Assembly (NCBI RefSeq): GCF_900964775.1
Contig: NC_041818.1
Location: 13,537,332 to 13,601,331, forward strand
Length of the DNA stretch: 64,000 bases
Source of the DNA: Scleropages formosus
Lineage: Eukaryota > Chordata > Actinopteri > Osteoglossiformes > Osteoglossidae
Direction of reading: 5' to 3'
The notes under the pieces were generated by a model. It was not told the origin of the DNA, ran no database searches, and was given only the letters and a program-made list of their open reading frames with translations. Positions 25,666 to 38,289 of the stretch are shown one piece after another (the stretch's first letter is position 1; every line of letters begins with the position of its first letter). Made by a program: the position numbers and the translations under genes.

Positions 25666-27021
25666 TTATATGGTCGTACTTCCTCGTTCCAGTGACAATT
25701 CTTGCAGCAGCATTTTGTACCAGCTGTAGCCTGGATACAGTCTGGTACGACAACCCAACAATAAAGCATTACAGTAATCCAGCCTGCTGGAAACAAAAGC
25801 ATGAACCAGTTTCTCAGAATCCTGTCTACAATGGATTCGCCGCATTTTAGCTATGCTTCTTAATTTAAGGAAGCACAACTTAGTCAAAGCATTTACATGC
25901 GATGCAAATGATAGCTTTCCATCCAGCAGGACACCCAAATCCTTGGTACAATCCGGACGCTTGAAGGTAATACCACTTGTTGTAAAGATTGGTGTGATTA
26001 TGTTGAGAGTTTTAGCATCACCACCCACCACAAGTACCTCTGTTTTACTGGCATTTAAAGATAAAAAATTACTACTCATCCATAATTTTATACTGGTAAA
26101 ACAATTAGTTAACGACACCACATGTGATGGATCATCAGGCTTGAACGATACATAAAGCTGTGTGTCATCGGCATACGAATGGAAATTAACATTGTGCTTG
26201 CGAATAATATCACCCAGTGGTAACATATAAAGTGAGAACAGTAATGGACCCAACACAGAGCCCTGCGGCACACCATACTAAACCGTAGTAGAGATGGACG
26301 GGGTGCTGTCGTCCAATTTCAATACAAATTGTTCACGGTTAGCTAAATACGATTCAAACCACTTCAGAGCAGTACCTCTTAGTCCAACCAGGTTTCCAAG
26401 TCTACTCAGTAGGATACTATGGTCTACAGTATCAAACGCAGCACTCAAGTCTAGTAACATAAGAATAGAGATCTGACCAGCATCAGAAGAAATGAGAATA
26501 TCATTAACAACACGCGTAAGTGCCGTTTCAGTGCTGTGACCAGTGCGGAAACCAGACTGAAATTTTTCAAATATATTATGGTGATTAAGATATTTTACAA
26601 TTTGGGAAGCTACGATTTTTTCTAGAATTTTAGATAAAAACGGTAGATTGGAGATCGGTCTATAATTCCATGGGTTATTACAGTCCAGATCCGATTTCTT
26701 TAGTAGGGGTCTAATAACAGCTATTTTAAGAGCTTTTGGAACACAGCCATTTAGTAACGACGTATTAACAATATTAACAATAGGTTCTGCAAGCACGGAA
26801 ACTGCGGCTTTCAGTAATTTAGTGAGGATTGGGTCTAAAGGACAGGTAGTACTTTTCATAGAGCAAATTAGCACGGTAATTTCTTCTACAGTGATTACGT
26901 CGAAGTTACTGAGATGGTGCGGACAACTAATATAGTCAGAAGTGCTCATGTTTGCTAAAACCGAACTAGAGGGCACTATGGATTTGCGGATATTTACTAA
27001 TTTATGATTGAAAAACGACAT
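25666..27021 (-). pseudogene. L2-type reverse transcriptase region
   Basis: Two frames separated by one in-frame stop at 26278-26280 together cover the reverse transcriptase core: [95 protein letters not shown] and [13 protein letters not shown]. Key catalytic aspartates are present. The stop makes this copy inactive. Confidence 0.8.
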
Positions 27022-28734
27022 AAATTCATCATTAGTAATGGTAGCAGAAATACATTTTTTATCTTTGTGTTTACCAGTTAAGTAAGCGATGGCAATGGTA
27101 TAAACAGAAAGCGAGGGTTCTTGTGATTTTCATCAATTAACTTTGCGTAGTATTCGGATCTGGCATGAAAAAAGTGCTTTTTTATATTTTGTTAGGCAAT
27201 CGGACCAGGCTACATAATAAACGTTTAGTTGAACGCCATTTACGCTCTAATTTACGACATTCTAACTTTATTGCACGAGTTGATTCGTTGAACCATGACG
27301 AGTTTCTTACAGTTCAAATAAGTTTAGTTTTTGGTGGAGCCGCAGAGACAAAGGTTACTAAATGATGATCAGAAATAGCCTCATTTAAAGGAATAATATT
27401 AACATGAACATCTACGCCGTAGGTTATGACGAGATCGAGAGTATGGTTACAGGAATGAGTAGGACAGGTAACAACTTGGGTAAAACCGACGGAGTTTAAG
27501 AGAGACAGAAAACTATTAGCAAGAGCATCCGACGACACGTCTACATGAATATTGAAATTACCATAAGGATAATTTTGTCATGGTTAATGACTAAATTGGT
27601 TATGAAGTTGCTAAATTCCTCAAGAAAAGAGGAGTACAGTCCACGGTAGATAAGGAATATAATTATATTGGGGTTTGAGCTGAAATCTAATTGTAGAACT
27701 TCAAAAGAGGTGAAATTATCACAATTTCTCTGTGTTATTTGTAATCTATTATTAAAAAGAACGCCGACTCCACCTCCACGACACACAGAACAAGATTTAT
27801 GGAAATAATCATATCCGTCAGGAGTGGCTTCTATTATATTAGCGGAATAGTGTCGTACTCACCGAGCCAGGTTTTGGTAAGAAAGAATAGATTGGACTTG
27901 TAACTTAATATTAAGTCATTTACCAGGACAGCTTTACTTGTTAGTGAACGAATATTTAACAAACAGCATTTTACATTACAGTTTGGCCTCGGTGGTAAGT
28001 TGAGAATGTTTGTTTTAATGTATTTAAGGTTTCTGGTGCAAACCCTCCTATCAATAAGTCTAGTTAAACGCCGTGGCCTTATAATAGTTTGAATGTTTTG
28101 GCTGCACTTAACGCTTTTATTTAAAGTTTTTAGGCCCACACTGGACAAGGCACAAGAAACCCCATCACATGAGAAATGACTACTGATATCAGAACAAGCA
28201 ACAGACCCATCAATACACAAAGCTGCTAAGGGAGATGATCCATGCCATGGACTATGAGTCAGTCCTGCAACTTGCAGGCCAAGTTCTGGGACAAAACAAA
28301 TGAAACCCTCCAGTTGAGGTGTATACCATCACGCGTGAAAAACCTGGGACTTTCCCAGAAATCATCCCAGTTATTAACAAATGATATACGATTAGAGCGG
28401 CACCACGTCTCCAACCACCTGTTAAAAGATACCAATCTACTGTACACTATGTCCCCCATGAAGAGTCTAGGTAAAGGACCAGATACTATTAGATTACGAC
28501 ATTTCCTTCTGGCCTCGTTACATATAGAAATAAATCTGCTCTTTAACACCTCAGACTGCTAATAACAAATGTCATTACCACCAACATGCACCATAGTTGA
28601 CAGGGCATTATCGGCCAGAGAACTGACACGAGCCGCCATGTCGGACACACGTGCGAAACACTTTACCTTTACATTTCGATTCCCAGGACCCCGAACCTTA
28701 ACATTTCAGACAGCCGAATCCCCCAAAATTAGCA

Positions 28735-28736
<2 letters not shown>

Positions 28737-28780
<44 letters not shown>
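28737..28780. repeat. (TTA)n microsatellite inside the LINE ORF1
   Basis: About fourteen uninterrupted TTA units, reading as a poly-Asn run on the LINE coding strand just before the LILGDS motif. Confidence 0.85.
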
Positions 28781-28781
<1 letters not shown>

Positions 28782-29429
28782 GGTGAACTGCTTAGAGCCG
28801 AAAATCTGTTTTGGGTTTGGACGGGAGATCCCAAACCAGGAACTCGCTTAGGCTTCGCTTTATTCGACTTCTTACTCCGAACCGTAACCCAGTCGCCGTG
28901 AGGGCGCTCCGGTGTGCCTGGCTTCTCGTTAGCTGTACTGGGGCCTGCAAGTGTAGACACCGAGTTCGACACTACGGAGGCATCAGGACACACTGAGTCC
29001 ATCCAACTCTCCGTTTCTCGCATAGAAATCAAATTTTTAATGCGCTCTTCTAAATCGTGGACCACACCAAGTCGTTATTTGTTACGCATTTTGAGCAAAT
29101 GAAATGTTCTACAAAGTCAGCAGGTGCAACCAAACAAAACATGTTACATGATGCACAACACACAGGTATGCCGTCAGACGATACATTCAGGAAGGAACTT
29201 ACGATGAACAGGGACTCCATTCTTTCCAAAGATGCCGTCTCAGCAACCGGTGTGTGACTCCACGCTCTGCCCTATGAATGCACTATGGAAAGGAGGCAAG
29301 TCGGAGGAGGCCTTCAGCAGTCTTGTGGAGTCCATGCCTTGATGGGTCAGGGCTGTTTTGGCAGCACGAGGGGGACCTACACAATATTAGGCAGGTGGTT
29401 TTAATGTTTTGGCTAATTGGGGCACGTAT

Positions 29430-29765
29430 AATTATCTGAAATTTCATTTCGTTGTTTTGTTTGTATTTTGTTTGATTTATGTATGGCATGGACTCAAGTC
29501 ATTGTTCAACAAGTCACTCTTGACATCCGATAATTAGTACAATTAAAATTTTTGCTGTTTGTAAGGTGTTTTTCTCTATGTCTTGGTGGTCAGCAGGTGT
29601 GAACACATCATGACCACTCACGCAAAATAAAGACTTCCAAGTAATTAAAAATAACTTTAGCTTGCGTGAAAGTTTATTAAAGGTCATGGTGAGATTCATG
29701 ATAACAAAAACAACAGTCATAAGTCACTGGCTGGAAAAATACTGAGTGGAAAGTATTATCTTCAT
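29430..29765. other. Spacer before NITR2, nothing recognised
   Basis: No exon or clear repeat was seen between the Tc1 end and the NITR2 promoter region. Confidence 0.4.
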
Positions 29766-29769
29766 CATG

Positions 29770-29785
29770 TTCATTCAGCCAATCA
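29770..29785 (+). promoter_or_regulatory. CCAAT-type box of NITR2
   Basis: TTCATTCAGCCAATCA lies about 108 bases upstream of the ATG at 29894. The identical 16 bases occur about the same distance upstream of NITR5 (54229-54244). CCAAT is the NF-Y core; a promoter role is inferred. Confidence 0.45.
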
Positions 29786-29893
29786 TTTCACTGTCCCTCC
29801 TACTTTATTTTAGGTTAACAAGTCACTTTCACACTTGACACACACTTGCACAGAAAACAATATTTCTTGCAAGAGCACGAGCTACTCAAGAAG

Positions 29894-32800
29894 ATGATCA
29901 TACTGCATGTTGCTTTGGCTCTCATGAGTAACATGTGTAAGTGCAACTGCAAATTAACTCAACTTTATACAGCCATGAAGAGTTACTGCTAAGAATGTTC
30001 TGTGTTGTAACAGTAGTAACGCATGTCTTAAATATTTTGTAATAGGAAATATTTACAAAATGGTTTACAAATTTCAAGGGTCATTGATTTCCAAAATTTT
30101 TGTTCTGTTTTTCTTTTTTTTTTTTTAAATCTCTTTCAGATATGACCTTCAGTAATGATATTGTTCAACCAATTCCCATAAAATCAGTTCAGCTCGGGGA
30201 CAATGTGACTTTAGAATGTGACATGTCGATGGAGGAAACAGGGTACGTTTCTTGGTACAAACAAATTGTTGGAGAGAAGCCTTGTCTAATAGTAACCTCA
30301 CATAAATCTTTTACAGATGCACGTTTTGAAAGCAAGTTTAATAGTCTGCATTTTGAAGTAAAAAGAGATGGAGCTAAACATTTTTTAACAATCTTACAAG
30401 CAGAAGAGTCTGATTCTGCGTTCTATTACTGTGCAAGCATGAGGAGTTACGCAGCTGCTTTTGTGACTGGAGTATTTCTGACAGTGAAGGGTAATTGTTG
30501 CATATTTTCCAGAAGTCTACAAATTATATAATGTATTTCTACAAGTTACTATTGTGTACTGTGTTGAAATTATTGACATAAGCCAAAGTATCATAGACAT
30601 TAGTTTTGTTTTGTCATGTTGTGCAAAATGGGCTACTAAAACCTCAACTGCTATTCAGGTTCAGAAGAACTACAGTCCATCAGCAGGACTGTGGTGCAGC
30701 AGCTTGTATCAGACCCAGTGCATCCAGGAGACTCGGTGACTCTGCAGTGTACAGTAGACAGTGAAACCTGTGCAGGAAAACACAGTGTTTACTGGTTCAG
30801 ACACGGCTCCGGAGAATCCCTTCCGGGACTCATTTACACCCATGGAAACAGGAGAGATGAGTGTGAGAAGAGCCCTGAGGCTGGGTCTCCTACACACAGC
30901 TGTGTCTACAGCCTCCCCAAGAGGAACCTCAGCCGCTCTGATGCTGGGATTTACTACTGTGCTGTGGTCATGTGTGGGGACATACTGTTTGGAAATGGGA
31001 CACAGCTGGACATTGAAGGTACGGTCTCAATTAATTAAGAGTTGATATTAACTGTGTTAAATGGATAAGGAATTATCTGGTTAGGAAAGACATTGTTAAA
31101 AGCAGTAAAAGCATTCCAGCTTTCCATATTGTATCAATTAGGATTCCTTTACAATTTGGTCACCAAAAAATATTTTTAACTGGCAAACAATAACAAACTG
31201 AATGTCCAATATTCTTTGGTATTATTGTAGTCCTCATCATGCTTGTTCCAATAATATTAAGCTTTGTAGTTTTTTAGACAAAAGAATGCTTATTCCATGG
31301 CAAATTCAATTAAAATGCCATAATTACAAATGTTTGATGGCATTTTAATTTTATAGAACATATAGAATGAAAACTTTTCATTATATATGTACTGCAGAAA
31401 TACACATTTCTGATATCTTTCATAGTAAGAATTGAAAACCACATGCCTTATATCTGTTAATTTTTCATGAAAGTATTAATTCAGTTCTACAATAAGGAAA
31501 GAATACGAAAAAAATCATTCTTGCAATTAAAATTAACAGTAGAGAACCCTTGGGAAAAAAGTTTAATGTTGCTACAACAAACCATTTTCCCCACTGCCAT
31601 TGTTGCACGTTAGAAGCACACATATTCACTCCAGTTGTCAACAAGACAGCTCAGATTTTATATTTAATTACGAAGCACTATGGATATATTCAAGTCTGAT
31701 ATCCTGTGAACAGCAATTAAACAATTTTTCTTGTGATATCAGGTTCCAATTAAAGAGAACGTCTCTGAAAAACTTCACTGCACAAAAGCAGTCTGCTTAC
31801 AAATATTTCCAAAACATCATTACTTTCCTCTGCATGATAAGAGCACTCAATAAAGAATTGCCTTTGCTTTGACAAGTAACTGAAATAATATCAAGGTATA
31901 AATAAATAGATGTTTTTTAGTGTATTTCCCTTTTGTCTGTAAATTTTTTTTTTTTACATGAGCACAACAGAATACTGTTCTAATCATGATGAATTGGTAG
32001 AAGTTCTATAAATGTAGATTTTTATGGAAAATATAAATACATATTTTTTTGTATTTCCTATAGAACCTTTTCTGGATCCAGTAATTCTTGCATTGGCAAT
32101 TGCATTGGTATTATGTATTATTGTAATCCTTGTTCTTATCTGCACGAGAGCAAAGGAGACATGTGGAAATTGCACAGGTAGGCTGCATTGCAAACTCTTA
32201 AACTGTAAGAAATGATGAGAGGACTATAAAGTAATTAGCATGTATTTCAGCAAGGTGTACATGTTCTTCTTAATAGTAAAAACAGGCAGAATTTAATAAA
32301 AGTTTAAAAACCTGCTGAAAAACCTCAAACGTATATCTTTCAATCTTGTCAGAGTTCATTAAGCTGAAATTTCCATCCAAAGTAACTTACTACTGAAACA
32401 ATTATGACAATAGATGGAATTATTTAATTTATAAACTGTACTCTGTCTCCAGCTGATCTGTGTATGTCTGTTTTCTTAATCTGGTGTAAAAGCAGGTGCT
32501 TCTCAGAAAGTCCAACATGATGGAATCAAGACACAAGTAAAAAGTGATCAGGTATGTGACAAAACATTTCTTTTCTCTGCAGAAATTTGAATTTCTATTG
32601 AATTCTGTTCAATGAATAATTTTAAAATACTCGTTATCAGTGTTATTTGTGAAATATAGTCAACCTGACCCACTGACAGGATTTAAATTAAGATCTAATA
32701 TCCGCATGTCTTAATGTATTTAAAATGGCAAAAACTGGGTGTAATTGCTTTTTCACAGCACATGCTGTTATGACCCCAGTGTTGACTAGGGGTGTAGATG

Positions 32801-33987
32801 GGTGTAACAAAGATTTTTGTACCAAGTTATGCCTTACGATTTTACAACACAAACAGGGTGCTCAAACACAACAGTGTGATTAATGTTGTAGTGAAAGGGC
32901 AGATAATCAAAATGTTCAAAAATAAAGAACCAACATGCAAACCTTACAAAAGTGGACAGAAAGCAAAGGGTAATCAAAAACACAAAGAACTAACCTAACA
33001 CTTATAGACAAGTCACTTTTTAACTCAAACTGAAAATGAAAAGGGGTCAAAACCCAAAACAGTTTTCTGCCACCTTACTAACTACACCACTTTTACTCAG
33101 TGTAAAGAGAGAGAATGAACAAGCAACCACACAGAGTGTACAAGCAGTAAAAGAAGTACAAACAAAGTACAAACAAGAAGCTAAACAGAAAGCCCAAGAG
33201 CACTATGGAAATCATGCTGTAAGTTTCCCAATGGCCTCCAGGAAGTGTCCTTTCAACAGGTGGGAAGTCTTGGTTTTCCTGCTCCAGCAAATCAGGTCAA
33301 CCACTCCTGGACTGAAAGTGACTCCAAATCCACATCAGGAGAGGGGAACCAAAAAAAGAAAAAGGACAGCTACTGTGGACATACTGAAACACGTCTACAC
33401 ACACTTTTCAATCACAGAACCACTATTAAAGACTCACAAACCTCAACATTTCTGCCTAGACTTCGTCATGCAAACAATTTAGCAGTTTTTGTGACCCATG
33501 CATCTGCATTTTGGGCACCGACTACTTGGCCTCTTCGGAATTCTGTTAGTTGTCTTATGTTGCTTTGAAAACTCTGATATCATAGTGCTAATTGTGAGAC
33601 CTCTTTTATAGCTGAAATACAGCATACTGCTAATTACAAATATTGTAATCAACCTAATATCACTAACCTTTGTTGCATTTATAGTTTTAAATTTAATTAC
33701 TTCAGCTTTAAGCTCTCTTTTTCTGCACTCTATGACAGTTGGTTGGCATTACCATTTTTTGTCTGTTACCTTTTAATTTGTAATGCAATGTGATTGTGTT
33801 TGGCAGATTCAACATTCTTTATTCATTTTTTTAATCTTGATAATTCTTTCTTTTTCAGAATTATGAAGCAGAATTGCTGAATTATGCTGCATTGCATATT
33901 CCTGTCAAAGAACCTAGAAGTGCAAGAAAGAAGGAGATGATCCAGCAGAGTGTGTACTCAGATATCAGGTGTACACAGTGGGAATGA
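29894..33987 (+). CDS. nitr: Novel immune-type receptor 2 (V-I-TM-ITIM), inhibitory
   Basis: Six exons: leader 29894-29936, V 30140-30490, I 30659-31018, TM 32064-32177, tail 32496-32551, tail 33859-33987 (TGA); 350 residues, phases consistent. The V domain has LECDM, VSWYKQIVGEKP and DSAFYYCAS, and ends AAAFVTGVFLTVK, so the J-like FGxGT has decayed to FVTGV. The I domain is almost identical to the other five in the array (six cysteines, FGNGTQLDI). The membrane span (ILALAIALVLCIIVILVLI) is uncharged and followed by KETCGNCTG. The tail has LNYAAL (ITIM) and SVYSDI (ITIM-like), tyrosines 24 residues apart. Upstream is the shared CCAAT-type box. An ATTAAA lies about 35 bases after the stop. 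Intron 5 (32552-33858) holds unclassified A-rich sequence. Inferred role: inhibitory NK-type receptor. Confidence 0.92.
32765..33570. other. Unclassified A-rich segment in NITR2 intron 5
   Basis: It is distinct in texture from the flanking intron (many ACAAAG and AAACACAA strings) and holds a 148-codon frame at 33036-33482 that matches no family I know. It may be an inserted repeat, but no ends were identified. Confidence 0.25.
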
Positions 33988-34366
33988 ACTCCAATACCAT
34001 ATTGCTATACCACAAATATGGTATTAAAGCTACTTTTTTGACAATCCAAAGTCAAAATCATTAGTATGAGACATAACATTGCCACACTGAGTAATTTTTC
34101 CACCATATACTGTATTGTATTTACATTTTCTACACCAAAACTAGTAGCTAAAGGTATGGACTGCACACAGTGTATCACTGTATGACTCATTACTCTATTT
34201 TGATGGGCATCAATTATTGTTTGTCCTTTATAAATATCTGGTTGCCAAAAGCTGTAATCATTGGTCAAAAAATATGGTCATAAGAATTGTAATTTCAGTA
34301 ATAAGGATTATGCTTCACCAGGTAGATGGACACCAATGCAAGTTTGCTAAAGAGAAAGATTCCCTT

Positions 34367-34575
34367 CACACACACTGTTCAAAGCTGCTTGTCCCAAGCA
34401 GGGTTGCAGCAAGCTGGACCCTAAACTGACAACAGAGGATGTAAAGCTGGAGGGGGAGGGGACACACTCAGGACAGGATGCCAGTCCATCACAGGGCACC
34501 CCAAGCGGGACTCAAACCCCAGACCCACTGGAGAGGAGGAGGCCCTGGCCAAACCCACTGTGCCACCACACTCCT
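34367..34575 (-). repeat. tRNA-derived SINE (TG-tailed family)
   Basis: Minus-strand copy: CACACACAC start, GCTTGTCCCAAGCAGGG, GGATGCCAGTCCATCACAGG core, GGGACTCAAACCCCAGACCC (B-box complement), CCCACTGTGCCACC (A-box complement). Downstream of NITR2. Confidence 0.85.
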
Positions 34576-34831
34576 AGGTTCCCTTTAACTCCTCCAGTTA
34601 AAAAAGGTTTTTCTGCCTAACCATGGTATCAGTAATTGAGACATATGTCCCCTGTTTATTAATATTTAGATTTAACTTTAACCTCTATAAGTAAGACTCA
34701 GTTTATGGGTCTGCCAAAATTTTAATGAAATTATGATCACTTTTCACTTTGACCAATTTGATACATAATGAATGTGGCTTTATATGATTACTCTTACTTT
34801 CTACTTTTATTAACATATGTTATTTTTCTTT

Positions 34832-34988
34832 TGGGGGCACGGTGGGTTGGACCGGGTCCTGCTCTTTGGTGGGTCTGGGGTTCAAGCCCCATTTGGGGTG
34901 CCTTGCAGCGGACTGGCGTCCCGTCCCGGGTTGGGCTCCCGTTCCCCGCGACCCTGTATTGGACAAGCGTGTGCGTGTGTGCGTGTGT
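34832..34988 (+). repeat. tRNA-derived SINE, internally deleted (first of a tandem pair)
   Basis: The head and B-box GGGTTCAAGCCCC are present, but the core passes from GCGTCCCGTCCCGGG straight to TTGGGCTCCCG, skipping the CCCTCC...GTGTTGCC block. A second copy in the same orientation follows. Confidence 0.8.
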
Positions 34989-35004
34989 CTCTTTCTCTCT
35001 CTTT

Positions 35005-35215
35005 TGGGGGGTACGGTGGTGCAGCGGGTTTGGCTGGGTCCTGCTCACTGGTGGGTCTGGGGTTTGAGTCCCACTTGGGGTGCCTTGTGACGGACTGGCG
35101 TCCCCTCCTGAGTGTGTCCCCTCCCCCTCCAGCCTTGCGTCATGTCTTACTGGCTTAGAGTCCAGCTCGCCACAACCCCGCTTGGGACAAGCAGTTTCAG
35201 ACTGTGTGCATGTAT
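35005..35215 (+). repeat. tRNA-derived SINE (second of a tandem pair)
   Basis: Full-length copy: GGTACGGTGGTGCAGCGGG, GGGTTTGAGTCCC, GACGGACTGGCGTCCCCTCC, GGGACAAGCAG. It begins after the T/C-rich tail of the preceding copy, suggesting insertion into that tail. Confidence 0.85.
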
Positions 35216-36573
35216 TCATATTTATTTTTCTCTTCATCTTGTTACCTGCATAAACCAACTGCAAAACATATCGACTGTCAAATGATTTCCTGTTTGTGCC
35301 AAATGAAACCTTGAATCTTCACTTGTTATATAGAAAATTCTGACTGCAAGTTCCACTAGGTGTGAAGCATATGTGCCAGAACTGTAAGACATTTGTGCAG
35401 GAGGTTAACACACAGAGTGCAAAGTAAAGAAGTGTTGGAGTCTGAATCAATCTAACATCTTTAGAGTGGTGACAAGTGTCTATTAAATCAATAAACATAA
35501 ATGTTACATAACTTGGAAGTAGCTTTCTTGCATAGGCAATGTGCATTCCAACAGAAAATATGATGTCTAAATCAATATTAGAAATCAAGGATTTTTCTAT
35601 CGTTGACTCTTGATCCTGGTTTTATTTGAACAGTTTAGAAAATTTTACAACGTGAACGTTGTGTCATGTCCCCTGCAAGCAATACCTTGACTGAACACCA
35701 GAGGCCCTTGCATAGAGCCACCTAGAGGACTCCCACACAACTCTTGTCACACTGTCAATCGATTGAAATCAATCATCACATTTAAACAGGTCTTTAAAAG
35801 AAGAAACTGTCTCTTTTAGGTTTGTAGAATCTCAACAAGTCATCACAATCCTTGCCTGCCTTATTGCTGTGTTAACCCTGGATATCTCCTCATTTCTCAA
35901 GTGCTCCTGTTCTTGCATCCCCAAGTTTCTGCATCTTCTTGTTGTTGAAGTCACCAGGTCTCCCAGTCTTCATGCCTCCTTGTCAACCAAGTCCTCCAGT
36001 CTCTGCAACCCAAAGTCTTTGTGTTTCTTCGCATTTGTCTTAAAACCTTTACAGCATTGAATATGTACTTTTCACCAATTGCACCTTTGCATATGACAAT
36101 AAAACTCTGTACTTGAGTTCACCAACCATCAAGTCTCTAAATGGTAATGACACATAGAATCAGGCATGTTGACACGCCAGTGTTCCGAAACTCTAGTAAT
36201 AAAACTATAATAGATTTATTTTAACAAGATGTGGATCAGCTGGGGAGTCTCGAGGTACCTGATGAAAACAATGCTACAGCTGCCTCAGATGTCTCATTCT
36301 GCACCAGAAGCACCCACATCTATTTGCTATTTCTTTGTTGTGCAGAGGATAGTTGCAAAAGTAATGTTGATTAATTGCCAGGGCATAATAAGCGACAGAC
36401 ATGCTCAGTGATAAACCAACTGTAATTTAAACTCATCAATTAACTTGAAACATATCCTTGGACCCAGAAACTATGAATGAAGAAAATGCAAGGCCTCTGT
36501 TAATCTGTAATGTTTACTTAACATAATGAAATGCTATTAAAATGAGATTAATCATTTTAATTGGAAATGAATG
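35216..36573. other. Spacer with a possible LTR-like segment
   Basis: Mostly featureless. About 35672-36154 begins TGTCATGTCCCC, carries a TATA-like CTTTAAAAG and a CAATAAAACTCTG signal, and ends AATGACA, as an LTR might. The bases flanking these ends do not repeat each other, so it is not called. Confidence 0.3.
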
Positions 36574-36844
36574 TGTCACGCCCATGCCACCGAGCCAATG
36601 CGGAACACCTGGGACGTGACGCGGACTGAGGCATAAAAGGCAGTGTCAGAGCAGGAGCTGATGTAGAACCTTATGTAGGTGCCTGTTTACTGACAGTGTG
36701 TTTTGGCTTGCCTTTGTTAAGACTTTCATGCATCAAAGACCCCATTGCCTGTTCTGTGACCATGGCTCTTGGATTTCCCTGAATAAACCATGAATTCCAC
36801 TCTGCACTTGGGTCCACTGCTGCCCTCTGGAACTAGCCATGACA
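36574..36844 (+). mobile_element. Solo LTR of an LTR retrotransposon (fossil)
   Basis: A 271-base unit starting TGTCACGCCC and ending CCATGACA, flanked by the 5-base duplication GAATG on both sides (36569-36573 and 36845-36849). It has a TATA-like CATAAAAGG and an AATAAA signal in LTR order. No internal region remains. The superfamily is unresolved, perhaps Gypsy-type. Confidence 0.7.
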
Positions 36845-36849
36845 GAATG

Positions 36850-38289
36850 ATTTTGACAAAGTGAAGAATATCTCAAAATCAGAGTTGTGGTAACTATTTT
36901 GAAAGAGGTTGACTGCAAATAAATTTAAGGCACATAGGTGGTAAATATGCATGTGGGAGGTCTAATATGTGATGGGCTGCTTTTCTTTTGACTACATCAG
37001 TATGTTGTCTAAGTTAATGTGGAAAGATGTGGTAAGTTTAAACTGAAGAATGGAAACAATGGTTCTACAGTAACTGATCAATAACACATGGCAGACACCA
37101 GATGCCCATCTGAAAGTGTGTTCACACGGGCTGGACTCAGAATGAGTAAGACTATGGGAAAAATGCCTTAGCTTAGCTCAAGATGGTGCGGTAGCACACA
37201 GTTGCCACTTGGGGTTCTCAGATATGGTGCAAACAGCTAACCCAGCATGACCCCTACATCTTACAGCCCATGTCCTGTACTCCCGTTCTGTGTTGCACGA
37301 TGGTCTCTGGAGAAATGACATTTTGTTCCATTGTATACAAGCTGTATAGAGGAATGACAATAAAAACAACTTGAAAAATGCATGTTTAACTTACAGTACA
37401 TTTATTTGAGTTGATGCTTTTCTACAAAACAGCTTAGAGTGTTAATCTTAGTCAGTTAGAAACCCGGATCATTTCACTGGAACAATTTAAGTACCTAGCT
37501 TGAGAGTAGTAAACCTGGAGGTGAGACTTAAACCTATGATCTTAGGGTGTAAAGGGAGCAACTTCAATTATTACACTACCACCTGTCTGACTTCAACATG
37601 TTTTGTTCTTGAATATCTTTCTCTAGTGATTTAAATTGTAGGTGAGCTTTTTATTTATAAAAACACAGAAATAGGTGAAAAACACTGAACTTGTGAAATG
37701 TTATGTCACCCCTGCAGCCAGAAATATTAATTTTAAGAGGTTTATAATGAAGGCTGATTATTAAATTTTCATATGGGCTAAATTCTATTACACCGTTTTA
37801 TATTATTTTGCAATAAATTTCAGGAATTATATATGTATCAACACTACTATTAAGTACACTCTCAACCACAAAATTTATAGGATCTTCAGATTGCCATAAA
37901 TTAATCTGTGTTGAAATGACTGTGATAAGCAGGTGAATGTGGGATTTTAGATTATATGACCTATGATCTTCAGGTTTAGAGCAACACAGAGGAAGAAAAA
38001 TGAAGTCCATGGGGCACATTGTTCACTGCAGAATAACTGTATATAGGATCAAAAACCAAACATTACCATGATGGAAATACAAGTGGTGAATGTCTGGTTG
38101 TTGCTATCATTTTACTTTAAAGGTGACAAACTTTGGAATGATTTATTATTATTATTTTTTATTTGTAAAGATTTAAACTATTACTGACCCTTCCTCTTTT
38201 CAGGAGAGATTATTTTGCTTTAACTTCATTACCATTATTTTTGCATTTGGCCAATGCTCTCTGCAGCTTTCTCCGACAGAGAATATTTG
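36850..38289. other. Spacer with LINE and SINE tails
   Basis: About 37170-37375 looks like a LINE 3' end (AAGATGGTGCGGTAGCAC and ATGACAATAAAAACAACTTGA). About 37390-37590 is a reverse copy of the GCTTTGGAGAAA-tail SINE (TTTATTTGAGTTGATGC, AACCCGGATC, CACTACCACCTGTC). The rest is unremarkable. Confidence 0.4.

Larger units (their letters stand above)
24769..29275 (-). mobile_element. L2/CR1-group LINE, near full length, nested in Tc1
   Basis: About 4.5 kb on the minus strand. In element order: an ORF1 region (about 29240-28260) with a Cys-rich zinc-finger-like start (CCASCNMFC, FICSKC), an (ATT)n-interrupted linker, then an SGNH/GDSL esterase-like domain with LILGDS, LIVSGPLPR, WLETWC and RDGIHLN. 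Next is an AP endonuclease region (28220 to about 27310: LLNIRSLTSKA, CRGGGVGVLFNN, SDHHLVTF). Last is a reverse transcriptase (27021 to 25666) with [31 protein letters not shown] and an intact YADD, then the C-terminal block and tail. In-frame stops and frameshifts are present, for example a stop just before YGVPQGS near 26278. A related short copy lies at 13371. Confidence 0.8.
24090..29428 (+). mobile_element. Tc1/mariner DNA transposon, interrupted by a nested LINE
   Basis: The left end ACCGATCAGCTAAAACATGA and the reverse of the right end (CCCCAATTAGCCAAAACATT) are imperfect terminal inverted repeats, next to TA dinucleotides. Transposase sequence runs from about 24170 to 24765. The right part resumes at about 29276 (GAATGCACTATGGAAAGGAGG) and runs to CACGAGGGGGACCTACACA and the end. 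A large L2-type LINE lies between them. The right part also skips straight from the GGAAAGGAGG region to the ORF end, so it has an internal deletion as well. Confidence 0.8.

Noticed and set aside
33036-33482. 148-codon open frame in NITR2 intron 5
   Set aside because: Low-complexity Lys/Gln/Thr-rich composition, no recognisable domain, inside an intron; likely chance or repeat-derived.
35672-36154. Possible second solo LTR between NITR2 and NITR3
   Set aside because: It has LTR-like ends and signals, but the flanks show no duplicated target, so it is left unclassified.
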